This document shows, piece after piece, positions 9,367 through 18,299 of a stretch of DNA of 42,232 nucleotides (position 1 is its first letter; every line of letters starts with the position of its first letter). Under the pieces are notes generated by a model. The model did no database searches. It worked only from the letters and a program-made list of their open reading frames with translations, and was not told where the DNA came from. The translations under genes were made by a program, and so were the position numbers. This DNA comes from Saprolegnia diclina VS20. Lineage: Eukaryota > Oomycota > Saprolegniomycetes > Saprolegniales > Saprolegniaceae. Location of the stretch: the NCBI RefSeq assembly GCF_000281045.1, contig NW_008246080.1, positions 394,278 through 436,509 on the forward strand. The letters are read 5' to 3'.

Positions 9367-10260
9367 ATGGACGCTGGCAGCACGCTTCCGTCTGCAGCTG
9401 CATCGCTGCAAGCCGCTGCGTTCCGTGTCCCGTTGTTCGGACTCGCACTCGTCACCACATCGCACCGCGCGCTCAAGCATGCGAACGGCCAGAAGGACTA
9501 CCTCGAAGACTACAACCGGCCGATGACACGCTTCTCGCCAACCATGTTGGTGACCACCGCTTACGCGGCCATCATCGACGCCACTTGGTCCCTTGATGGC
9601 AACAACATCAAGAGTTTGGAAGACTTTCCAAAGAAGTGCGTCACGAATGCGACCCGATCGCTGAGCGTCACGGCCACGCTCTGTGCTCTTGAGGCTGCTT
9701 GCGTCAAGTACCTTCCAGCCCGCACCGCCGGTACGCGTCGAGCCCCACTCACCTTTCTCTCTTATGTTTTTAAAATAATGATAGGCAAGCTCGTCAAAAG
9801 TCTCTTGCGGTCGTCGGGTCGCAAGTTCTGCCGCCTCGGTGACCCCACGCTCGTCGCCGAGCGCATGTTGATCACCGGTGCTCGCGTCGCGCTGCTGCCG
9901 GCCCTTGCTGCGTTTCTCGTCGACGAAGTCCGCCTCCTTAGGTCTGCTTCGGACCTGGCGGCGATGGTGCGAGGCACACTCTGGCTCGGCTTCCGGTCGA
10001 TCCGGTCAATCTTCGGCGCCGCGGCCGGCGCGTACCTGGGCGCGCTGATCTCGAGCGCCGAAGGCAATGCGACCAAAGCGCTCTGGACACTTGGTTATGT
10101 GATTGCGATGGCCGACATCGTGCTCTTCAACCCATCGGTGCTCAACGCGCGGGACGGGTTCAGCTTGCGCTTTACCCCGAGAGCGCTGGTCACCGTGTTG
10201 TCCCCACGACTGGCCTACTGGTTACCGCAAACTACGTTTTTTTTGTCCACATATTGTTAG
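9367..10260 (+). CDS. Unknown family, paralog B of a head-to-head pair
   Basis: Exons 9367-9730 and 9785-10260, intron 54 nt (9731-9784), 279 aa; start at MDAGSTLPSAAASLQAAAFR. The intron has the same phase (1) and the same place, just before GKLVKSLLRSS, as in the divergent gene at 8143-9007, which proves common descent. The product has Ala/Leu-rich helices in exon 1 and hydrophobic segments in exon 2 (ALLPALAAFLVDEV; IFGAAAGAYLGALIS; ALWTLGYVIAMADIVLF). I do not recognise a named family. Sequence identity to paralog A is modest outside the intron-flanking block, so the duplication is old. Confidence 0.78.
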   Translation: MDAGSTLPSAAASLQAAAFRVPLFGLALVTTSHRALKHANGQKDYLEDYNRPMTRFSPTMLVTTAYAAIIDATWSLDGNNIKSLEDFPKKCVTNATRSLSVTATLCALEAACVKYLPARTAGTRRAPLTFLSYVFKIMIGKLVKSLLRSSGRKFCRLGDPTLVAERMLITGARVALLPALAAFLVDEVRLLRSASDLAAMVRGTLWLGFRSIRSIFGAAAGAYLGALISSAEGNATKALWTLGYVIAMADIVLFNPSVLNARDGFSLRFTPRALVTVLSPRLAYWLPQTTFFLSTYC

Positions 10261-10375
10261 TCGTAATGAACTAGATTTATCCGACTAATACCCCTTCTGG
10301 GTAAGCAGTAATATTATACACAACGTCTTGCCTCGCAGTGCAAAGCTCATCATCCCGTGCTCCATCGTCTCTCTG

Positions 10376-10406
10376 ATTGGTCAATATCAACTTCATTTTG
10401 GCCAAT
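10376..10406. promoter_or_regulatory. Inverted CCAAT-box pair upstream of the BTB gene
   Basis: ATTGG at 10376-10380 and CCAAT at 10402-10406, 26 bp apart and 23-53 bp before the start codon at 10429. NF-Y type factors bind CCAAT in either orientation. Similar pairs precede two of the kinase genes. Confidence 0.4.
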
Positions 10407-10428
10407 CCATACTCGTGTAGTTGGTAAC

Positions 10429-11407
10429 ATGCCAAGCACCAACGAGCGCTGGGCCGAGCTTCGCCCGTTGCTGCTGGCCGGTACCTATACCGATGCGATG
10501 CGCTTCGTCGATGACGTCGAGACCAAGCTCGCCGACTTGCGCGCGGCCGAAGCGTCGCTGCGGGTGTTGCAGGCGACGGCGCCGCCTGCCAGCATCGTCA
10601 CGCTCAACGTCGGCGGCAAGAAGTTTGCAACCGCCACGGCCAACGTGCGGCGCTTCCGCGGGAGCTACTTGGACGCGATGCTCGCGTGGCCGCCCAACGA
10701 GCACGGTGCATACACGGTGATCGCCAAAGCGGCGGCTAATGCAGCGTATAGGCGAGTACTTTATCGATGCCGACCCGACGCATTTTGGGCGGATCATGCG
10801 CCTCTTGCGCACCGGAACACTCGTGTTCGATGGCCTGTGCACGAGTGACGTCGAAGAGCTCCACGCGCTTGTCGACTACCTCCAGCTCAGTGTTGTCGCC
10901 GCCGAGATGGCGTGGGACCCGGCCCACTGCAGCACAGCGCTCTCGCTCTCGGACGCGAACCGCCGTGTGACCAAGCACGGCGTCACCGCCGACATGTCAC
11001 CGGTCCTCGGCACGACCCCCACAGCGCGTTTTTGCGTTCGCTTTTCCGCGCTGCAGACTATTGACGTCGGGCTCACGACGCGCACCAACTTTACTGACAC
11101 TCGGCACTCGGGTGCGCTTCCCGGATGGTTCTTCCGGTGGCCGCGGGCGTTCCTGCAGGCGTTCGTACCTGGCCAAGTCCTCACGCAAACACCCACGTCG
11201 TCGTTGGTCCGTTCCAGCGGCGTGTCCGAGGTCGTCGTCCAAGTCGTCTACGACCGCCACACGGCATCGATCCACTTTGAGGTCAATGGCCACAGGGTGC
11301 CCGAGTGCCTGCGCGGCATCCCGCCAGGGTTGGTCTTGCTGCCGATCGTTCGACTCTTTGATCACAAAAGTCAAGTCAAGATTGTCTCGAATGCCATGGA
11401 AGGCTAG
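10429..11407 (+). CDS. BTB/POZ (KCTD-type T1) domain protein with SPRY-like C-terminus
   Basis: Exons 10429-10705 and 10752-11407 around a 46-nt intron (10706-10751, phase 1); 310 aa from MPSTNERWAELRPLLL. Residues ~58-130 are a K+-channel tetramerisation-type BTB: VTLNVGGKKFATATANVRRF, then across the splice NEHGEYFIDADPTHFGRIMRLLRTG. An N-terminal helix (~15-50) precedes it. Residues ~170-310 resemble a SPRY/B30.2-like sheet, with VVYDRHTASIHFEVNGHRV and LLPIVRLFDHKSQVKIV. KCTD proteins oligomerise through the BTB domain and often act as Cullin-3 substrate adaptors; a BTB plus SPRY combination would fit a ubiquitin-ligase adaptor (inference). The intron falls inside the BTB fold, so unspliced calls would break the domain. 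Confidence 0.85.
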
Positions 11408-12378
11408 TACGCCGACTCTAATGTTCGGATTCGTGTCGAAAGTTGCTATTTGGGCCCATTGTGTCACTAATTGTTGCGTTTTGGGGCAAAAATGGGCACA
11501 TTTTGTAAACCGATCTGAAATGGGGCAATTTTTGTCGAAATCCCGAGCGACCCTCTTCACGAGCTGCACCAACGGGCTCTAGGTGCGGCACACCAAGGCA
11601 ACGTTGTCCGTGCACCGGGTGCCTCAAGAACGGTATTTGCACAAGTCCTGGCGACCGCCGCGCAAGTGCGCGACCTTTGCGACCAGCACCAAGTGGTGCC
11701 GAAGGTCTATCTCTCGCTCGAAATCGAGTGTAATGTGAGGAATGGAATATTCTATGTACAATACTGCGTTGAAGTCGAGAACGACTTGCAATGGTCGACG
11801 GAAAGAAGCCCGGTGGCCTTGCCTCCGAGACAACACTGCGGGGGTTGCCACAGCAAACGACAGCCGATGCATCGAGGATGGCTTCAACAACCGTCCTCTC
11901 CACGTTTTCAAATCGTACTTGCGGCGCTGTGACCGATTCCGCTCAAGGCAACAACCAGAACATTTATCACCAGACAGAGGGAGGTCGGACTCCCTAAACA
12001 CCGGCTAGAGTTCTATGAAGCAAACGCAATGGCAGCGAAGATACGTCTACGGACTGCTGCCAAAGGCTGTAGAGTCCCACATCAACGGGCTTCTCCGTAA
12101 GACTAAACATGCAAACACACATCGCCTCGTCCCGGCCAAGTGACGTGGGCTAGGTTCACACCCAGTGCCCCGCCACTGTATGCAACCAACGGTCACAGGT
12201 GACGACTGGCGGTGCTGCCGCCTGGTGACGCGCTCTACCAGGGCAGTTCCTACGCATGGGACGTACACCTAATGAGGTTGCAGCGCCGGGGGGTTATGTA
12301 TCGCTTCAGTTCGGCAACCCATTGGCCGCAACGACGTGGAAGATCGCGTGTTACAAGATCTTTGCAGATTCAACGAGG
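11408..12378. other. Intergenic with a coding-like remnant on the + strand
   Basis: From about 11546 to 11935 the + strand has an open frame with coding-like composition (it includes VRDLCDQHQVVPKVYLSLEIE in two stretches and GIFYVQYCVEVENDLQ) but no convincing start, and stops around it prevent a full model. It could be an exon of a gene I cannot assemble or a decayed fragment. I do not recognise the family. The rest (11408-11545, 11936-12378) shows nothing clear. Confidence 0.3.
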
Positions 12379-13137
12379 ATGGGTTCAACCGTCGTGCGCG
12401 TGCGTAGCCTCCGCTTCTTCATCGCACTCTACGCGGCGTACACCCGGTACCGCCACCGCCTTACGAGTCCATCAAACCCGCTCGATTTCCGCCACTTGGA
12501 GCTTGAAGAGCAGCTCGAGAACCTGTACCTATTCGTCGTGTATGCGCCGCACGTCGGCGACGACGTCCTCGCCAACGTCCAAGCCGCGCTCCTCGACCTC
12601 CTGAGCGAGCTGCGTCTGCCACTGCTCTCGAGCGTGCACAGCTACGTTCGGCGCGAGCGCATCTCGGTGGCGATCGCGTCCGACAAGCAGCAAGTCGCGC
12701 CCGGGCTCTTCATCGGCTCGTCGCTCGCCTTGCTCTCGTCGCTCTCGGACGACGCGCCTTTTTCGCGCGGATTTGTCGCGGCCACAGCGCGTGCGCTGGA
12801 CGGGATCGAAGTGGCGACCACTGCGCGCGACACGCTTCTGCGCTTGGATCTCGACAAGGTCAACTTGGACGCAATGGCGAGCGTCAACCTCCTCAACGAG
12901 CAGCTCGCATTGCATGCGACGGTTCTCGTGTTTTGTGAGACGGGTGTGGCGTTTAGCGGCGCCGTCTGCATCGCGTACCTCATGCACACGTGTCGACTGC
13001 CGTACGAAGCCGCCCTCGCCGTCGTCCGAGCGGCGCGCGGCCTTGTCGAGCCGACACCCGCTCTGCGAGACGTCTTGACCGCGTTCGAGGTCGATCTTGC
13101 ATTGTCGTCGGAGGCGCCGCAGCTGTTTATTGCGTAA
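12379..13137 (+). CDS. Dual-specificity-phosphatase-like pseudophosphatase (STYX-like)
   Basis: About 252 aa from MGSTVVRVRSLRFFIALYAAY; an in-frame Met exists 41 codons upstream (12256) but that segment looks non-coding. Residues ~25-95 form a helical N-terminal part. Residues ~105-245 have the DUSP fold pattern: APGLFIGSSLALLSSL, then the P-loop region LHATVLVFCETGVAFSGAVC, then a helix AYLMHTCRLPYEAALAVVRA. In active DUSPs the P-loop reads HCxxGxxR; here the Cys is present, but the preceding His is Phe and the phosphate-binding Arg is Phe (CETGVAF). So it probably binds rather than cleaves phosphoprotein, or binds none. The family call rests on fold-pattern similarity, not on a search. Confidence 0.65.
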   Translation: MGSTVVRVRSLRFFIALYAAYTRYRHRLTSPSNPLDFRHLELEEQLENLYLFVVYAPHVGDDVLANVQAALLDLLSELRLPLLSSVHSYVRRERISVAIASDKQQVAPGLFIGSSLALLSSLSDDAPFSRGFVAATARALDGIEVATTARDTLLRLDLDKVNLDAMASVNLLNEQLALHATVLVFCETGVAFSGAVCIAYLMHTCRLPYEAALAVVRAARGLVEPTPALRDVLTAFEVDLALSSEAPQLFIA

Positions 13138-13620
13138 AGATGGTAGCATTACCAAGAGGCAGCCCGCAGAATTTCGTCGTACACTGCCAGGAACAAGCCA
13201 AGTTTTCACTGTCGCCAAATGCAATACCGTCATCTCTCGGCAGGACGACAGTACCTCTATCATAACGTCTTTGAATGGCTGTTGCTGACCGGCACAATTG
13301 AACGATGCATCTCGACGTATGTTGAAGGTCGTGGACCAGGGCTTCTTCGAGGAGTTCATGGGTGCTTCTAGGTGGCGATGACGCTGTGCTTCTTTCAACG
13401 GCACCTCGAGCGTCCTACGTACTGCACTGTGCTATGAGCTTTGCCTTGCTCGACGCCCTCAAGAGGCTGTAAATTTGCATGCTCCGGGTCTCGCCCGATG
13501 TCCGATAAGGGTTCATCCTCTATGGTTGCCCTGTCCTCGACCACCAACACATTCCTGGCAAGACCACTCGTTGCCGTGCAACACCATATAGTATAATCTA
13601 TCGATGTATCAAGTGTGACA
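13138..13620. other. Intergenic, no gene recognised
   Basis: This lies between the convergent phosphatase-like and FAM47-like genes. I see only short incoherent frames. Confidence 0.5.
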
Positions 13621-14538
13621 TCACGTGGGCTCGCTCAAATACGGTGGCATGCGCGCGTTCCGGGACTCGATAAAGCTGCGGTACTCGCGCGCAATGAAGA
13701 GTTTGGGAATTTGCTCGCGCAGCGCGAGCGCCTTTGTCGTGTCGCTTGGCATGCCTTTCTTGGTCGGGGCGCCCCGACTGCGCGCCCCGTCCGGCGTTTG
13801 CTTGCACCAGCTTTTGGGCGGGAGGTACCACGCGCCATAGGCCGCCTTTTTCTTGGTCACGCAAAGTTGGGGCGTCGCGGGCGAGACCGCTGCGTTGATT
13901 TTGGGCGATTCGCCACTGAGCTCGGCGGGAATGTCGAGAGCGAGTCGCACGCGGTCCGAGGCGCGCCATAGAATGTGCGGCGTCGTCGGTCGCTCGGGTT
14001 GCATCGGTCCATCCTCCGGTGTCTTCTTGCGGTTGGCTTCGTTCTGGAGCAAGTCGAGTTTGCCTTGGATCCGGGCGTGTGCCGTGTCCTTGACCATCTG
14101 CATGTCTTCGGGTCGAAAGATCGAGAGGCGGCGCGTCTTGGCCGGTGGGCTTGGAACTGTCGGCGCCTCGTGCGGCACGGCGTCGGCCACTTGGCTAAAG
14201 TCGTGGTGGTCGTTCTTGGGCGCCTTCTCTTGCTCGCTGCGCAGTACGTGGAGCTCGTTCATGAGCGAGTCCAAAATGTCGTCGCGCTGCGTTTCGCCTG
14301 TGAGAAGCGACAGAATCTTGTTCTCTGTCGGGTCGACATACTCGGTGTCGAACGTGTGCTGCAGCGTCAGCGCCGCAAGGAAGCTCGGCTGCAGAAATGG
14401 CTCGTCGTTCGCAGGTAGCGCGGTGACTCGCGATGGCGGCGACAGAAAGCGCCACGTGAGGTCGCTAAAGGGCCGTTGCGACGCGTGCTGCCGCCTCGCC
14501 TGCATGGGCTTCAATTCGCTCCACTTCAACTTGCCCAA
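13621..14538 (-). CDS. FAM47-like protein, possibly ciliary
   Basis: 305 aa, single exon, from MGKLKWSELKPMQARRQHAS. Mostly polar and probably disordered in the first two thirds, with a short helical segment (ILDSLMNELHVLRSEQEKA). The C-terminal third has the block AAYGAWYLPPKSWCKQTP followed by charged helices ending in FIAREYRSFIESRNARMPPYL. The GAWYLPPKSW core resembles the conserved block I recall for the FAM47 family, whose members occur in ciliated eukaryotes; I could not check this. The start codon lies only 30 bp from that of the divergent B-box gene, so the two almost certainly share a promoter. Confidence 0.55.
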   Translation of the reverse strand: MGKLKWSELKPMQARRQHASQRPFSDLTWRFLSPPSRVTALPANDEPFLQPSFLAALTLQHTFDTEYVDPTENKILSLLTGETQRDDILDSLMNELHVLRSEQEKAPKNDHHDFSQVADAVPHEAPTVPSPPAKTRRLSIFRPEDMQMVKDTAHARIQGKLDLLQNEANRKKTPEDGPMQPERPTTPHILWRASDRVRLALDIPAELSGESPKINAAVSPATPQLCVTKKKAAYGAWYLPPKSWCKQTPDGARSRGAPTKKGMPSDTTKALALREQIPKLFIAREYRSFIESRNARMPPYLSEPT

Positions 14539-14568
14539 TTTGAGTATTTTTAGTTTGGTTCATTTCGC
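14539..14568. promoter_or_regulatory. 30-bp bidirectional spacer between divergent start codons
   Basis: The FAM47-like (-) and B-box (+) genes start 30 bp apart. The spacer contains tttgagtatttttagtttgg. At this distance the 5' leaders must be very short or overlap, so the genes are likely co-expressed. Confidence 0.5.
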
Positions 14569-16062
14569 ATGGTCGACCGCTGGGGCGACTACGACGCGGA
14601 CGAGCTCCTCACGGGCGCGACCGCCTTTCATGGCGGTGTCTACGGCATCGAGGCCATTGTGCAGGCGCCGACGCGCCATCGTCCAGGCCAGCACCCGGCA
14701 ACCACGGGGTCGATCACGCGCCCGCTGCGACCACGGCCACACCGCGCCGCCACCACGTCCAAGCCCAAGGCGCACGAAGCATCCCAACAAAGAATCAGCG
14801 CCCAGCTCGTCACTGCCACGCCTGCACCGACCATGTTTCAGCGCATTTGCGACACCCACGCGTTGCGGCTCAAGCTCGACAAGCTCTACGCGCTGCCGTA
14901 CCAAGTGGTGCTCGCGACGACCGCAACGTCCGGAAACATCGTGTCCAAGGACGCGTGGAGTGCGCTCACGAGGCGCATTGCGCGGCGCTACAGTTTGATC
15001 GCACTCGACCCAATCTCGCTCCTCGAGACGCCACCGCGTGTGGGCTACGACGACTTTGTCGAAGCGCTCAACGCGGTCTTGAGCCACTTTGTCTTGAACC
15101 CGACGATCGCAGCGTGCTTGGACGCTGTCACGAACCTCTTTGATGCCATCATCGACGCTGCGACGCTGCAGTGGCGACCTCTCGAGTCGATCGCGCCGAC
15201 CATGGCGCCGCCACTGAGCCTCGCCGCGCTTGCCTTTAGCTCGTCGCGCCGGTCAGGCTCCCGCGAGATGGCCCGGGAAGCCCAAATGACGCAAGAAGAG
15301 AACCTCAAGCGCAAGCTGCGGCTGCGCAAGTACCTCAGCGTGCCCAACCCGCTGGCGACGGTCCTTCCGGACGAAGCAGAGTCGTTTGTATCAAGTCCGC
15401 GGACGCTTTTGCTCGACTCACGCCAAGGCAGTCGGTCGCACCTCGTCTCGCCGTCGGCTCAGTTGCAGCCGGTCCCCAAGCGCGGTCGGCAGCTACCGAC
15501 GACCAACGACGGTGCGATCGTGTTTGAAAAACCAATGACAGCCGTCGTGCGTGACGAGCTACCGCCACTGACCGATCCCATGGTGCTTGTCTGCGCCGAC
15601 TGCCTCGTCAACGAAGCGCTCTATTGGTGTTCCCCGTGCTTTTCCATCTTTTGCGTCACGTGTTGGCCCCACCGCCACCAAGCGGCGCCGCCGATCGCAC
15701 TGGACGCATTTCCGCACCAGTGCGCCATCGTGCAGTCCAAGTCGCTTGCCTCCCTCGGGCCGCCGCTGCCGTTGCTAGGCCAGCGCACCGTCGTCATGCA
15801 CCCAAGCGCGCACGCCAAGCCAATGAAGTCGACCCGCCACAAGCCGCTCGCTGCCTCCACGAGCTGCGTCGAGCTCCGTGTCACAAGCTCCATCCAGTAC
15901 CTTCCGCCTGTTGTTGTGCGAGAACCGTCGACCAACAACAGCGAGCCCCCCGTCGCACCGCCCGTCGTTGTCATTTCCAAAGCATTGAACAAGGTTCAAA
16001 AATCAAAGCCCGTGGCACTGGCTAGCTATCTCGATGCAAGAGGGGCCATCGTCGACGATTAG
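14569..16062 (+). CDS. B-box type zinc-finger protein
   Basis: 497 aa, single exon, from MVDRWGDYDADELLTGATAF. Residues ~90-200 are helical (FQRICDTHALRLKLDKLYAL; DFVEALNAVLSHFVL) and might be an EF-hand-like or calponin-like fold, not assigned. At ~230-265 is a basic charged helix (EENLKRKLRLRKYL). At ~340-385 is a B-box-like finger: CADCLVNEALYWCSPCFSIF then CVTCWPHRHQ and a later HQC, with the Cys/His spacing of a zinc-binding box. The C-terminal ~110 residues are low-complexity. B-boxes bind zinc and mediate protein contacts, as in TRIM proteins, but no RING is seen here. The partner in the divergent gene pair is FAM47-like, so a shared cytoskeletal or ciliary function is possible. Confidence 0.65.
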   Translation: MVDRWGDYDADELLTGATAFHGGVYGIEAIVQAPTRHRPGQHPATTGSITRPLRPRPHRAATTSKPKAHEASQQRISAQLVTATPAPTMFQRICDTHALRLKLDKLYALPYQVVLATTATSGNIVSKDAWSALTRRIARRYSLIALDPISLLETPPRVGYDDFVEALNAVLSHFVLNPTIAACLDAVTNLFDAIIDAATLQWRPLESIAPTMAPPLSLAALAFSSSRRSGSREMAREAQMTQEENLKRKLRLRKYLSVPNPLATVLPDEAESFVSSPRTLLLDSRQGSRSHLVSPSAQLQPVPKRGRQLPTTNDGAIVFEKPMTAVVRDELPPLTDPMVLVCADCLVNEALYWCSPCFSIFCVTCWPHRHQAAPPIALDAFPHQCAIVQSKSLASLGPPLPLLGQRTVVMHPSAHAKPMKSTRHKPLAASTSCVELRVTSSIQYLPPVVVREPSTNNSEPPVAPPVVVISKALNKVQKSKPVALASYLDARGAIVDD

Positions 16063-16171
16063 GGTCGTCTTGTAACTTAAATGATGTGATGTTAGTCGTC
16101 GAGTTGGTCGCAGCGAAGCCGACAAGCTCACGTTACTGGCTCCTTACGTAGGATAGATAGAAGGCAACCGA

Positions 16172-17656
16172 TCACAAGGGCACCATGCCATGGATACGAA
16201 ACACGAGGTAGAACATGGGGCTGGACGACGTCACGGGCGTGAGTGCATTGAGCACTTCTTGGCTCTTGTAGAGCCAGAGACAGTCGGTTGTAGCAGCAAA
16301 CACCGTTGCGACACCGGACGAGAGCGATGTCACTTCGAGGTCGCCGCCCGACACGGTCTCGTCCCCACCGAGACAGTAGACGCACGTGAGCTTGTAGCCA
16401 TTGTCATTGGGATCGCCGGGCGGACCGCAGTCGAGACGGCGCGGCTGCGACTGTCCCGTCTCGAGGCACACCAGGGACGTCGAGCACGCGACCTCCATCT
16501 TGGCCTCGTCGCAGAGTCGGAGGTCAAACTGCCGGTTGAGAGCAAAGGGCAGCATATGCAGCTTCTCGACCACGTCGGCAAGTGCGGGAAAGTCGTCGCT
16601 CAACGAGCTCTCGGTTGTCCAGAAGCGCATGGCGTGGGGCCCGACAGGTAGGAGTTTGCCTTGTTTGCGCAGACGGAGCGCATCGCTCCGCAACAAGGGA
16701 ATGTACTCGTCGCCCATAAAGCTATCGAGCACGCCACACGCCACCGTGCACGATCGAAAGAGGCGGTCGCCGACATGGTCGTCGATGCGTGCGAGGTGCG
16801 CGCACTCGGCGTCGGGACTCGCGAGGAACCGCGCGTCTTGCGCCAAGAGCGCATGCTTGTGGGTGTTGACGCGCTGGATCATGCTCAAAAGTTCGCGCGC
16901 AAAGGCCTCGTTGAAAACCTGTGGTCGCAACACGGCCTCGGTGGCGGCGTCCATGATCTCGCCCTGCGCTGCGCCCTTGGCTTTTACGTTCCCGAGCACG
17001 AGGTTCGCCTTGGCTTCGACCTTGGGCATGAGCGCAATGAGCTCCGACTCGTACGTGGCCGCGTCGGCGAGGAGCTGGCGCAACGACCGCGGCAACTGCT
17101 GCCGCTGAATGTCCTCGGCCGAGATGCCCGGGTAGACCAGCTGCACAAAGTCGCGTTCGTTGCTGAGCTTGGCAAAGATACCGTCGAGGCAGCCCTGGTG
17201 CTGCGATGCCAGCGACTGCTTCAAACGGCGCCACAGCATCTGCGCCGGCTTGGTTGCGTCCGCGTCGGGCACGACCGGGTCCTTCTCGACGTACAGGCCG
17301 CGCAGCGCCTTGGCCGTCGTCGTTGCCGTCGCCGCCTTGGACACCGCCATGGCCTTGAGAATGCACTGCTTGCGCGCGCGCCCTTTCTCCCACTGCGGCT
17401 GCAGCGCGAGCGCCGCGTTGGCATCGGCGAGCGCGTCCGAGTACCGCTGCAGCTGAAAGTAGCACGACGACCGGTTGCCGAGCACGAGATGCTGCTGGTC
17501 CTTGGGCGCCGCAGCGAGCGCGCGCGCGTAGGCATCGATGGCTCCGACGTAGTCCTTCTTGGCAAAGAGGCCATTGCCGTCGGTCTTGAGCGCCGCCCAG
17601 TCGTCGCCAGCGGCGTCGGCGTCGAAGCTGCCGTCGGCCGTGGCTTGGAGCACCAT
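16172..17656 (-). CDS. TPR protein with a degenerate prolyl-4-hydroxylase-like domain
   Basis: 494 aa from MVLQATADGSFDADAAGDDW (good start context accATGg); an in-frame Met 12 codons upstream would add a hydrophobic, signal-like segment. Residues ~20-125 are three TPR units (GNGLFAKKDYVGAIDAYARA; LGNRSSCYFQLQRYSDALAD). About 300-494 follows the 2-oxoglutarate/Fe(II) prolyl hydroxylase pattern: CGPPGDPNDNGYKLTCVYCL, GGDLEV, and LWLYKSQEVLNAL. In active enzymes the iron is held by HxD and a distal His; here HLD is replaced by RLD and the distal HEV by QEV, and the basic residue that binds 2-oxoglutarate is not seen near the C-terminus. It is therefore probably a pseudoenzyme, with the TPR as protein-binding part. 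Convergent with the B-box gene. Confidence 0.7.
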   Translation of the reverse strand: MVLQATADGSFDADAAGDDWAALKTDGNGLFAKKDYVGAIDAYARALAAAPKDQQHLVLGNRSSCYFQLQRYSDALADANAALALQPQWEKGRARKQCILKAMAVSKAATATTTAKALRGLYVEKDPVVPDADATKPAQMLWRRLKQSLASQHQGCLDGIFAKLSNERDFVQLVYPGISAEDIQRQQLPRSLRQLLADAATYESELIALMPKVEAKANLVLGNVKAKGAAQGEIMDAATEAVLRPQVFNEAFARELLSMIQRVNTHKHALLAQDARFLASPDAECAHLARIDDHVGDRLFRSCTVACGVLDSFMGDEYIPLLRSDALRLRKQGKLLPVGPHAMRFWTTESSLSDDFPALADVVEKLHMLPFALNRQFDLRLCDEAKMEVACSTSLVCLETGQSQPRRLDCGPPGDPNDNGYKLTCVYCLGGDETVSGGDLEVTSLSSGVATVFAATTDCLWLYKSQEVLNALTPVTSSSPMFYLVFRIHGMVPL

Positions 17657-18299
17657 GGTCAAGAAATAAAATAAAATAATCCCAATTTCCAAAATCTAAA
17701 TTTCCAAATTTCTCGATAAGATCGCAACCGCTTTTGGCAGCGCTGCCAGCTCGCCGACGCTGCAGCATCGTTCCAAGACACTGCATGCGCAACGAGACAA
17801 GACGCATGCACATCGCCAACGCTACGCTACGTGGTCGACCACGACAGCCATGCCCGGGACAGGCGAGGCCTGGCGCGATGTGCGTTCGCGCTTGCGACCC
17901 ATCATGGCGAGTGGGCTAGTGGTCGACCGGCCAAGAGTCCAAGCAATCAAGGGTCGTGAGACGGACGGAGTCGATGGAGGACACGAGGACATGCAGACGC
18001 CAAGATATGGGCCCTTGGCGTCTGCCAAACCAGTTCTCAGTCGACTGCCTCGCACCGCTGGCAACGCTCGCAACCCATGCCATGACGAACGAGCGAGCGC
18101 GCCGTACGGTGACGCCGACGTAGGCTGTAGAGCTGCATCATGGTCTGGCACCTTGTACCAAGCAGGACCTTTCCAGCGACAGCTTGTCAGATCGACATGA
18201 GGCACATGCAATGGTTACCGCTCGTGGAAGCAACACTTGGCCATGGCACACAAAGCATGTTGATCAACACAACGTCAATAGCATCATTGAGCAATGAGC
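17657..18299. other. Intergenic, no gene recognised
   Basis: An open minus-strand frame around 17822-18211 has no recognisable domain and unconvincing composition. The A/T-rich run near 17660-17705 precedes the TPR gene and may be its leader or promoter. Confidence 0.45.
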
